Shown here piece after piece: positions 9,930-18,284 of a DNA stretch of 41,166 nucleotides. The translations under genes were made by a program, and so were the position numbers. The notes under the pieces were generated by a model, which was not told the DNA's origin, ran no database searches, and saw only the letters and a list, made by a program, of their open reading frames with translations. The DNA lies in contig MPUH01000662.1 of the NCBI GenBank assembly GCA_001970955.1, positions 1 through 41,166 of the forward strand, written 5' to 3'. Within the stretch, counting starts at the first letter, position 1; each line of letters starts with the position of its first letter. The DNA comes from Stentor coeruleus (lineage: Eukaryota > Ciliophora > Heterotrichea > Heterotrichida > Stentoridae).

Positions 9930-10481
9930 TTTATAATTTATTCACCTAGAGCTTATCATGGATATTTTACATAGAGTTAGATAATATTGGATTTTTGGCA
10001 ATAAAATGATTATGATTGTGGAGTTTGCCTTGGGTAAGAAGTTTGGGAAATTGTTTAGGATGATTAATGGTTAATGGTTAAAGGTTTTAAGTTTTATTGT
10101 TTCTCCTAGGATGTTTTAAAATTATTCTTATTAGGAATAAAGGGAGATAAAAAGTTTTGTGATTATATTGATAAGGTTGAAGAGTGATTTATAGATGATA
10201 AGTGGAAATTAGTATTCGCTCATTGGAAGGAAGTTTTTAATATTTATATAGGGTTTTGAATGATGTAGATAAGGTTTGGGTATAANTATTGATAAGGTTG
10301 AAGAGTGATTTATAGATGATAAGTGAAAATTAGTATTCGCTTATTGGAAGGAAGTTTTTAATATTTATATAGGGTTTTGAATGATGTAGATAAGGTTTGG
10401 GTATAAGTATTAAAATGTATTATATTAGATGAAAGTGAATAGGCTGATAAAAGTTGAGTTTCATACAGAGTATTTATCTAA
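9930..10481. other. Intergenic with assembly-gap duplication
   Basis: A G-rich spacer (+ strand) between minus-strand genes, with an N at 10286 inside a 120-nt duplication. Unlike most spacers here, its right end is not obviously C-rich. No gene is seen. Confidence 0.55.
10166..10406. repeat. 120-nt direct duplication around an N (assembly join)
   Basis: Units 10166-10285 and 10287-10406 flank the N at 10286 and differ at two positions (transitions). This is most simply an unmerged contig overlap. Confidence 0.85.
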
Positions 10482-11192
10482 TTAATGCATGATTGCTAGT
10501 AAACCTTGATGATCTTTTTCTAATATGCTATAGACAGTTAGTCCTTCACACACCTTAGCAAAACTATGGATTTTAGTCACTCTGTCAGGGTCGAGATTCG
10601 AAAATAAGTTGCACAGCTTTTCAACCCAATCGATTACCTTAGCAAGAATAACATGGAAAAAATCAGCACCATTCGCTAAAATCTTCAAGTTCGCCTGAAC
10701 AGCTTCTTCGATTTCTTCTTCCAAATTATCATTTTCGCCATGATGTTTAATCCTATCTGTCATTACTTGATGATAAACACAAGCAGTTTGAATAATATCT
10801 TCCTGTATTGAATGGATTTTTGGTATTGCCCCAAGTAAATCATTACAAAATTCTTCCCAGAAAAAACACAGTTCAGCTAACTGAGGGTTTTTTATCTGAA
10901 TTTTCGAATATCCAGGCAAAGTTTGAGCCAAATGTAAGTCAATAGCCATAAAATCCCCTTTACCTTCTATAGAAAAACCTGTTAATATTGCTAAGTACAC
11001 CAAGTCTGGTGTAACATTAGGAAGTGTGAATTTTGAACAGACCCGGTCCCAAGAAGAAAGAACTCCGTGTTTGAGTTCATTGAGAAGTTTTAATGAATTT
11101 TCACCTTTTGAACAAAGTTCGTCGAAATCAGGACGGGTCCAATTGAGCTTTTCAGGCAGTTCGTGAGATATTGTGCTTGATGAACAACCCAT
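10482..11192 (-). CDS. Unrecognised helical protein with N-myristoylation signal
   Basis: A 236-aa protein I cannot assign to a family. The N-terminus MGCSSST matches the N-myristoylation pattern (Gly2, Ser6), and Cys3 is a candidate palmitoylation site, so peripheral membrane attachment is likely. The rest looks all-helical, with a long acidic stretch (ENDNLEEEIEEAVQANLKIL) near residue 155 and amphipathic helices with aromatic residues (FFHVILAKVIDWVEKLCNLF). There is no transmembrane segment, signal peptide or catalytic motif. Its start codon faces the CHMP2 gene across a 617-bp divergent spacer. It ends in TAA. It may be lineage-specific. Confidence 0.78.
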   Translation of the reverse strand: MGCSSSTISHELPEKLNWTRPDFDELCSKGENSLKLLNELKHGVLSSWDRVCSKFTLPNVTPDLVYLAILTGFSIEGKGDFMAIDLHLAQTLPGYSKIQIKNPQLAELCFFWEEFCNDLLGAIPKIHSIQEDIIQTACVYHQVMTDRIKHHGENDNLEEEIEEAVQANLKILANGADFFHVILAKVIDWVEKLCNLFSNLDPDRVTKIHSFAKVCEGLTVYSILEKDHQGLLAIMH

Positions 11193-11809
11193 TCGAAATT
11201 ATTATGTATTTGAATTAGAGGATGATTAGAGAGGTTATTGAAATGTTGTTTTATTTAATGGAGGAAAAGAAAAATTATTTGTAAGAAGGGCTGAATTTAG
11301 TAGTTGGAGGTTTAGGCTTAGGAGATGTGGTTTAGAGATTTTATTATATTTTTAGTAAAGTGAATCAAAGATTATTGTTTTTTATATTATTTTCTAGTTT
11401 TATAGTTCAAAATATTATTTTCCAGTTTTATAGGTTTGGTTATATGACTCACAGGATTTTTATAATGATTTATCGTAGTGTTTCACTGTTTTATTATATT
11501 AAAACTATTCTCTATAAATTCTAACTTCAACTGATATTTTCCTTAATCCTCCTATTTAAAAGAGCTTGTTAAAATATTCAACTCACACATACCTCAAAAT
11601 AAAATCCTTTATTCACCTAACACCCATTTTAAATATCAAAAAATCCTCTCATCCTTAAAAAAAAAATATCATCATCAATCCAAAATCCCACCGAAAAAAA
11701 AGTCCAAACAATTTTCTCACCTCCAAAAATAATTAAAAAAACCAATTCCAAGTTTAAATTTTACTAAAACCAAAATCCTTCCAAAAAATCTTTCTGATAA
11801 TATCAAAAA
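11193..11809. other. Divergent intergenic (promoter) region
   Basis: This region lies between the starts of the MGCSSS orphan (-) and CHMP2 (+). It switches sharply in composition: 11221-11340 has 36 G and 2 C on the + strand, whereas 11641-11700 has 16 C and 1 G (hand counts). Both promoters must lie here. No gene or clear motif is seen. Confidence 0.6.
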
Positions 11810-12427
11810 ATGGGAAACAAACAAATAACCCCAGAAGAGCGTATGCGAGAAGCAAAACGACTAATAAATCGTGGTGTAAGAGAACTTGACCGTGAGCGTA
11901 CCCGTTTACAAAACGAAGAAAAAAAAATCATAACAGAAATAAAAGCCTTAGCAAAAAAAGGTCAAATGGGTCCAGTCAAAACATTAGCCAAAGATTTAGT
12001 CCGTTCTCGAAGATATGTGACCAAATTCTATGAAATGAAATCAAAACTTCAAGGTGTTGGCCTTCAACTTCAAACTGTTAAATCAACACATGCAATGGCT
12101 CAAGCTTTAAAAGGTGTAACATCAAGTATGAAATCTTTTAACAAAACAATGAACAATGAAGAGATAAATAAAATCATGAAAGAATTTATGAGAGAAAATG
12201 AAAGAATGGGGATAACAGAAGAAATGATGGGTGATGCTGTTGATATGGCTTTAGATCAAGAAGGTGATCTTGAAGCATCAGATCAAGTAGTAAATCAAGT
12301 CTTATCAGAAATTGGGATTGAAATTACTGATCAAATTGGTGATGGAGTGCCTATAGGAAGGGTTCAAGAAGAGCATAAAGAAAATCAAGTAGGTGATCTT
12401 GAAGCAAGATTTAATAATCTTAGATAA
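11810..12427 (+). CDS. ESCRT-III subunit CHMP2/Vps2
   Basis: A 205-aa Snf7-family ESCRT-III protein that polymerises on membranes for multivesicular-body sorting, cytokinesis and wound repair. The basic N-terminal helices read TPEERMREAKRLINRGVREL, and the core helix includes AKKGQMGPVKTLAKDLVRSR with RRYVTKFYEMKSKLQGVGLQ, closely matching CHMP2A/Vps2. The acidic C-terminal helices end in DLEARFNNLR at 196-205, a MIT-interacting motif 1 that recruits Vps4. A slightly extended linker (QIGDGVPIGRVQEEHKENQ) precedes it. It is a single exon ending in TAA. It converges on the PKG gene with only 101 bp between stop codons. Subtype (CHMP2A against CHMP2B) is not meaningful at this distance. Confidence 0.95.
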   Translation: MGNKQITPEERMREAKRLINRGVRELDRERTRLQNEEKKIITEIKALAKKGQMGPVKTLAKDLVRSRRYVTKFYEMKSKLQGVGLQLQTVKSTHAMAQALKGVTSSMKSFNKTMNNEEINKIMKEFMRENERMGITEEMMGDAVDMALDQEGDLEASDQVVNQVLSEIGIEITDQIGDGVPIGRVQEEHKENQVGDLEARFNNLR

Positions 12428-12528
12428 AACTATTGTTTTATACACCCAACATAAAATCCTTTTACAATTCGATTTTTTACCATAAAATTTTATATAAACT
12501 CTATTAAAAATAACAAAAACTAGGCTTT

Positions 12529-15354
12529 TTAAAAATCTTCATCCCAATTTTCATCATAAGTCCTTTCTCTGATTTTAGAAGCTTCATCAATATTTTCAGT
12601 CAAAGCTTCTTGTTCTGCGAAAATCCCTTGAATACTTTTATTCCCAAATTCACTCCTATAATTTTCAGTATTAACATTATCTATAATAGGTAAATATGGG
12701 GGTTTAAGATGTTTACTAAATAATCCTTCCCAATTATACCCAATAAACCATTTATGTATTTTTAAAGATTCAGCAGTACCTCTAGATAAAGGGTTTAGAT
12801 TGAGTAGTTGGTCTATGAAAATTTTTATACGAGGGTTACTTTTTAGTGTTTGAGGGTAGACAAGATTGTATTCAAGGATTTTCTGATAGATTTTATAAGG
12901 ATCTTGTTCATTTTCACCAAATGGTACAGTCCCAGTTGCTATTTCATAACTGACTATCCCAAGACTCCATAAATCAGCACTTAATGCATAACCTTTGCCA
13001 AGAATAACCTCTGGTGCTATATATTGAGGTGTACCTACCATAGTAAATGTTTTTCCATCTGAAACTTTTGCTGTACCGAAATCAATAAGCTTTAAATACC
13101 CTTCTTCATCGATCATTAGATTTTCAGGTTTTAAGTCTCTGTACATTATATGACGTTCATGCATATGCTCTAATATTAATATAATACATCCTATATAGAA
13201 TTTCATATCATCGTTTCTTAATAAATCTAGTATTCTTAAGGTTTCATAAAATCCAGTACCTCTTATATACTCTAAAACATAATAAATCCTATGTTTGTCT
13301 TTAAAAGTTCTGACAAGTTTGACGATAAATGGATGATCGAGTTTTAAAAGTATTTTCCTTTCAACCCTTACAAAATCTTCTATAGCAAATTTATTTATAG
13401 TAGCTCGTGATACTGATTTTATAGCATATAAAGTTTGATTGTTTGTGTTTAAGACAAGAAAAACATTCCCAAATGTCCCTCTACCTAGAAATTTGATAAT
13501 TTTTATGTTTGTAAGATTAAATGTGTCATCTTGCAAACGGACACGACGAATAAGCTGATCTCTCATACCAGCATCAATAACCCTTAAGAAATCTTCTTTG
13601 TGTAGAACCCAAAGAAAAGCTCTTTCTTTAACCCTAGCTGAAGCTGTGCGGTTATCTTTAAAAAGTATCGCCCTTTCTCCTAAATAATCACATTTTTCTA
13701 AAGTCCTAATAACCAAATTATCTTTTATAATTTCTATTTCTCCCTCTTTAATCAAATAAAAATCCTGACCTTTATCCCCTTGTTTAAATATATACTGGCC
13801 TTTAGAATATTCTTTTGTAATAAGTATGCTTATAATCAATTCAAGTTTCTGCAAAGGCAGCGTTCTGAAAATTTGCACTTGTTTTAATATAGAAAGGATA
13901 ATATTTTGTTCCATAACTTTCTTAAGCTCGCCTCCAATAATTTGTTCTATTTCCGCTCTAGAAATTTCTGCAATATCAGTATCTCCAACACAAGNCAGCG
14001 TTCTGAAAATTTGCACTTGTTTTAATATAGAAAGGATAATATTTTGTTCCATAACTTTCTTAAGTTCACCTCCAATAATTTGTTCTATTTCCGCTCTAGA
14101 AATTTCTGCAATATCAGTATCTCCAACACAAGAGACACTATCTTCATATTTCCCAAAAGGCTTAATCAGTAAATCAGTATCCCCAATACAACAAGATAAT
14201 CCATAATGTTTTCCCATATATAAAACATTCCCTTTAAGGACAATCAATAATTTTATCCCTTTAACCGTACCTTTTACAATTAAAGTCGTCCCTGCAGTAT
14301 AAGAATTTACTTTAATATTTTCAATAAGTAATTCCATTTGTTTCTTTGTCAGATCTTTAAGTGCTGAGCTTTTCTCTATAGAAATCCTCAAAGTGTTTTT
14401 ATAAATAATCCTTTGAAACTGATTTCCAAGTACTTTAGATACATTTTCTCTATGTAAACTTAGTAACACAGTTTTTTTTATGGCGATACAAGTTGCTGAT
14501 CTTGGAGTATCATACAACAAAGCTTGTTCACCGAAAAATTCCCCTTTTTGCAAATCTCGTACAGGTTTGCCTTTAACTACACATCTTATAACACCTTTTT
14601 GTATTATATACATCACATCTCCAGGATCACCTTCACTTACAATAACATCCCCATCTTCATATTCACTAGGTATAAGGACTTCAACAAGTTTCTCTTTTTC
14701 TCCAGGACTGAGCATGTCAAACATTGGAATACTACTTATAAAAATTTTGATTTCTTGATATGTTTTGTTAGATGCTGTGTGTATTGATTCCTGGAACTCT
14801 CTACGTGTTATTCCCCATAAATTAGAAAAAGTTGCTGCTATTATTGTTGCAGGACGTGGAGTATCATGCATTAAAGCTAGCTCTCCAAAACTTTGCCCTT
14901 TAGTTAAATTCCCTGTTATTATTCCATCTGTTATAACATCAAGTTTACCTGAAGCTACAATAAAAAAACTATCCCCAGATTTGCCTTGTGTTATAACTTC
15001 AGATTTTGGTTGAAGTGTATAGTATCTCATTTTGTTAATGACAATTTCAAGGTTTTCAATAGGAAGTTTGTTAAACAAAAAATGTTTCGCAAGAGCTTTT
15101 TTTATATAAATTTTTTCAGTTTCTGTCTTTTCTCGTGCTGATACTCGAGCACCTGCTGCTTCATTGTATTCTTCGTTTTTAAGGGTATTTATTTTTAACA
15201 GTACTCGGTTTTGTGAACCCTTACTAGGAAATGTTAGAAGTCTAGCTGGGGCATTGCTTTCAGATGTAAATAGATCTTCAGTTGGTCTTGGGATAGCAAT
15301 AACAGACTCTTCGATAACTTTGCTTTTGGAATTTGGGCTTGTGCAATTCCCCAT
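12529..15354 (-). CDS. cGMP-dependent protein kinase, four CNB domains (alveolate-type PKG)
   Basis: This is a Ser/Thr kinase gated by cyclic nucleotides. The N-terminus MGNCTS fits N-myristoylation plus palmitoylation at Cys4, as in the membrane form of apicomplexan PKG. Four CNB domains follow. A (FGELALMHDTPRPA, about 156-169) and B (FGEQALLYDTPRSA) have intact cassettes. C is degenerate, and D (LGERAILFKDNRTA) keeps the key Glu and Arg. The kinase shows GRGTFGNVFLV, YAIK, YRDLKPEN, DFG, GTPQYIAPE, an AGC tail (PPYLP) and ends NWDEDF, like the PKG GWDIDF terminus. The gatekeeper appears to be Leu (YYVLEY). As printed it is 941 aa, but an N at 13995 splits a 137-nt duplication inside the C-D linker. 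Collapsing 138 nt keeps the frame and gives 895 aa. It ends in TAA. Confidence 0.95.
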   Translation of the reverse strand: MGNCTSPNSKSKVIEESVIAIPRPTEDLFTSESNAPARLLTFPSKGSQNRVLLKINTLKNEEYNEAAGARVSAREKTETEKIYIKKALAKHFLFNKLPIENLEIVINKMRYYTLQPKSEVITQGKSGDSFFIVASGKLDVITDGIITGNLTKGQSFGELALMHDTPRPATIIAATFSNLWGITRREFQESIHTASNKTYQEIKIFISSIPMFDMLSPGEKEKLVEVLIPSEYEDGDVIVSEGDPGDVMYIIQKGVIRCVVKGKPVRDLQKGEFFGEQALLYDTPRSATCIAIKKTVLLSLHRENVSKVLGNQFQRIIYKNTLRISIEKSSALKDLTKKQMELLIENIKVNSYTAGTTLIVKGTVKGIKLLIVLKGNVLYMGKHYGLSCCIGDTDLLIKPFGKYEDSVSCVGDTDIAEISRAEIEQIIGGELKKVMEQNIILSILKQVQIFRTLXCVGDTDIAEISRAEIEQIIGGELKKVMEQNIILSILKQVQIFRTLPLQKLELIISILITKEYSKGQYIFKQGDKGQDFYLIKEGEIEIIKDNLVIRTLEKCDYLGERAILFKDNRTASARVKERAFLWVLHKEDFLRVIDAGMRDQLIRRVRLQDDTFNLTNIKIIKFLGRGTFGNVFLVLNTNNQTLYAIKSVSRATINKFAIEDFVRVERKILLKLDHPFIVKLVRTFKDKHRIYYVLEYIRGTGFYETLRILDLLRNDDMKFYIGCIILILEHMHERHIMYRDLKPENLMIDEEGYLKLIDFGTAKVSDGKTFTMVGTPQYIAPEVILGKGYALSADLWSLGIVSYEIATGTVPFGENEQDPYKIYQKILEYNLVYPQTLKSNPRIKIFIDQLLNLNPLSRGTAESLKIHKWFIGYNWEGLFSKHLKPPYLPIIDNVNTENYRSEFGNKSIQGIFAEQEALTENIDEASKIRERTYDENWDEDF
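13858..14132. repeat. 137-nt direct duplication around an N inside the PKG gene
   Basis: Units 13858-13994 and 13996-14132 flank the N at 13995 and differ at two transitions (near 13927 and 13930). The encoded 45-residue segment is repeated word for word in the printed protein. Unit plus N is 138 nt, so the frame survives and the error is easy to miss. Confidence 0.88.
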
Positions 15355-15897
15355 AATTAATTATAAACATAGTTTAGAGTAAAATTTTTTTTAGGATGGG
15401 ATGTAAATTAAATTTTAGAGGTTTGTAGGAGTTTTAAGAGGTAAAATTTTGAAAATTACTGAGTAGTTTTAGTTTTTATGGTAGAAACTTTTATGGATAT
15501 TTAATGTAAGGTTAGATGATTGTTTATTACAACTATCAATAGGCTAGATTATTTATATGTTAAAAATATCCTATAAAAAAACTAAGAGTCGCTTTTATGT
15601 TTTCCAATAAAACCAAGAAAACAATAAAAAATTCCAAAAACTTTAAATTCCATACTGAAAATCCAATTTTTTCGAAAAACCATTTCTTTTATAAGTCACG
15701 AACTAATTCTTTCATATTTCATATCCCAACCTCAAGCTTTTTTCACAATATTTTTTTATCAAATTCCTTAAACTATAATCCCAAACTGTATCAAACCATT
15801 CCCTTATTTCAAAATAATCTCACACAACCCTATAATCTGGTCTAATGACAAAACCCTAAAGAATGTCCATTATTGTATTATTATTAAAACCCGTACT
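15355..15897. other. Divergent intergenic region, no supported gene
   Basis: This lies between the starts of PKG (-) and the 170-aa orphan (+). Composition switches from 25 G and 2 C (15361-15480) to 32 C and 4 G (15721-15840) on the + strand. An 82-codon frame at 15597-15845 is Asn/Lys/Phe/Ser-rich like translated spacer and I do not support it as a gene. Confidence 0.6.
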
Positions 15898-16410
15898 ATG
15901 GATCCAGACGAAGAACTAAAAATCTCACTTCAAGATATGATCACAAACCACTCTAAGAAAGATTTTGTCCTTTATCAAAGTTTCACATATGAAGAAATTA
16001 AAAATTGCATTTACAGCAACTCATGTAGTGAGTTAGGCAAAGATGTGGCAAATAAAATGCAAAAAGAATTAAACACTCTAAGCTCTACTGATTTTGATAA
16101 AGCTTTGGATTTTTTTCAAGATTTCATCCCTTTGCAACCTGGGAAAAAACGAAGAACTAGAGATTTGGAACAATTTGAAGTTCTTAGTTTTTGTATAGTT
16201 TTCCTGAATTACTGGTTTGAAGAGTACTTTTTACAATTAGATTGTTGCAGCCTTCGTAAGATTTTCAGAACCAAATGCTGTTATTATGAGAAAAATCATA
16301 GTGAGGAATGCTTGGGCAAATGGCAAAATTTTTTGCAGGTCCTACTTAAATGCTATCAGATTATCGTAGATAAGAGGCTTAAAGAGAATTTTAATAATGT
16401 TAATTTTTAA
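15898..16410 (+). CDS. Unrecognised 170-aa protein
   Basis: I do not recognise a family. The N-terminal half is acidic and helical (DPDEELKISLQDMITNHSKK). A basic KKRRTRD motif follows at about residue 80, and the C-terminal half is rich in aromatic residues and cysteines (LDCCSLRKIFRTKCCYYEKN). It contains no signal peptide, no clear membrane span and no catalytic motif. Codon use, balanced amino-acid composition and the position of the ATG at 15898 just after a C-rich flank all support a real gene. It ends in TAA. A small nuclear or cytosolic lineage-specific protein is the most that can be said. Confidence 0.68.
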   Translation: MDPDEELKISLQDMITNHSKKDFVLYQSFTYEEIKNCIYSNSCSELGKDVANKMQKELNTLSSTDFDKALDFFQDFIPLQPGKKRRTRDLEQFEVLSFCIVFLNYWFEEYFLQLDCCSLRKIFRTKCCYYEKNHSEECLGKWQNFLQVLLKCYQIIVDKRLKENFNNVNF

Positions 16411-18284
16411 ATTCCCAAATAATAATCAGAAGCTTATTCAAGAAATCAAATATAAGAATGTTTTTAAGGACAATTTTATAATTTGAGATAAATGTTTATA
16501 TTTTGAAATTTTTTTGTTGTATTTGTATATCGGTAAATATTTTTTTATATAATAAGCCCTGTTAGAATACTTTAATGGTTTCTAAATTGTATGGGTCGAT
16601 GTTGATACAAAATATAGGGATAAAATATAAAGGGATGATTTTTGGTAAATTTATAGTTTGAGTCAGATTTTTTGTTTTTTAAGGTACTTTTATAGAGAAC
16701 ATAAGCTTGTGAAAGTAATTGGAAAAATATTTGAAAGGAAAATAGTTTTTGATAGTTTTGTGAAGATACGATGAATATGCTATGACGTTTAGAATTTGGC
16801 TAAGGAGCTTGAGTTTCGTTTATTAAATACTGAAAAGTTCCCGATGGAGTATGACGTGCTTGCGTTTGATACTTTTAGGTTTAGGGGTTTGTACTATAGT
16901 GAAACAAGTAAAAGTTATTTAATTTGCATTAATAAAATCAGATTGGACTGATGATAATAATTTTACTTGATTTAGAATGATTAATATAACAGAAGTACTA
17001 AGCTTAAAAAAATAACTTGGAATATGAGTTTTTGTTTTAAAAACATAAAAAGGTGAAGCTGATGGTTTATTTGATAATCATATTAAAATTAAGATTTGAT
17101 AAAAATTATTTTATATGACTATTTAAAGTTTGTATAGGATTGACTTGTTGCTTTAATACATAAAAACTTTATAATGATTTACAAATTCGATATATTTTAG
17201 ATAAAAAACAAAACTTGGGACTAGATGATTATGTTTTATAATAATTCTAGGAAGGATATCTAGGCAAAATAAACTTGGAAATCGTTTTTATGGTGGTAAA
17301 GCTATATTCAGACTAACATATTTATAATCAATTTATAAAATCTAAAATCTTCCAAAGCCTACATCACATTCTCCAACTCTCCCAATGGTTTTATCTATAA
17401 AATCCAACTTCTATATAAATCTTATTTAATGATAAATCTAATAACCATAATACTAACTAACACCTCTAATCCAAAATTCAAATCAACTTCCAATATCTTC
17501 TAAAAAGCCTATAATTTATAAATTTTCTTCTTAATTCACAATATATATANTATATTATAAAAAATACTATTTTTCTGTCTAACTTGGAAAATAAAAATTA
17601 TTCCTTTCGCAGACACTTGAGATATTACAATTTTTACAAGTTTTTTAAGTAATTTAACTTTTCAAGTCTCTGTAAATGTTAAATGTATCCTAATTTTCAT
17701 CATACAGAATTTAAAAATAAAATTTTATCTAATAAGCTAATTATTTTATTGTAAAGCACAGAAGCTAATAAAACTATATATTATCATAAAAATTAAACTT
17801 TAAGTATTTTCATGTTAATTTTTTTAATTTCTTAAGCTATAAAGTTATAATTTCAGGAAAAAAGTAATCAACTAAACCTTATATTCCATTTTTCCCTTAA
17901 GCTATTTGAACTAATAAATCTATTATATTATAATATTTAATCAAATATGAAATTAGTTTTTCAATAAGTAAAATATTATCCTTAGATATTACCTTAATAT
18001 CTTATCAAAACCAAAATGCTAATATAATTCTCATACCCCCTAAATCTTATTATTTCTATATCATGATCTTTTATTCCTTATTTATTTTTCCTTTTAAAAC
18101 TTATTCTACCTTTATAATAAAAACATTTTCTTCACTTCACCATGCTATTCGTTTAACTCTGCTTGAAATGTTAAACCATCATCAAGAAGGGCTAAAAAAA
18201 ATCAATTTTTCATGATCTTTTAATTCAAAGAATTTCAAAAACATATTTTCATTTACTTTAATTCTAGCCGTATTTTCTCTATAA
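16411..18284. other. Long intergenic region with an unexplained GC-richer island
   Basis: A 1.87-kb spacer between two + genes. It is G/T-rich up to about 17300 and A/C-rich afterwards (17341-17400 has 18 C and 3 G). Around 16780-16960 is a GC-richer island with an open stretch of about 45 codons lacking a clear start, described in the findings. An N at 17550 sits in an (AT)n run without a long flanking duplication. No RNA gene could be identified. Confidence 0.5.
17550..17550. other. Single N in an (AT)n run
   Basis: The N lies within alternating AT (17541-17555). No long flanking duplication is visible, so this join or ambiguity may have a very short overlap hidden in the simple repeat. 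Confidence 0.6.

Noticed and set aside
15597..15845. 82-codon + frame starting MFSNKTKKTIKNSKN
   Set aside because: Its composition (Asn, Lys, Phe, Ser, Ile) is that of translated AT-rich, C-biased spacer. No domain is seen and it ends 52 bases before a better-supported gene.
16790..16830. Possible U2 snRNA, from the string tttggctaagg
   Set aside because: The invariant U2 branch-recognition sequence (GTAGTA) does not follow, and no Sm site or stem-loop is recognisable.
16768..16835. Possible C/D snoRNA (acgatga then ctga)
   Set aside because: The C box is imperfect and the flanks do not pair into a terminal stem.
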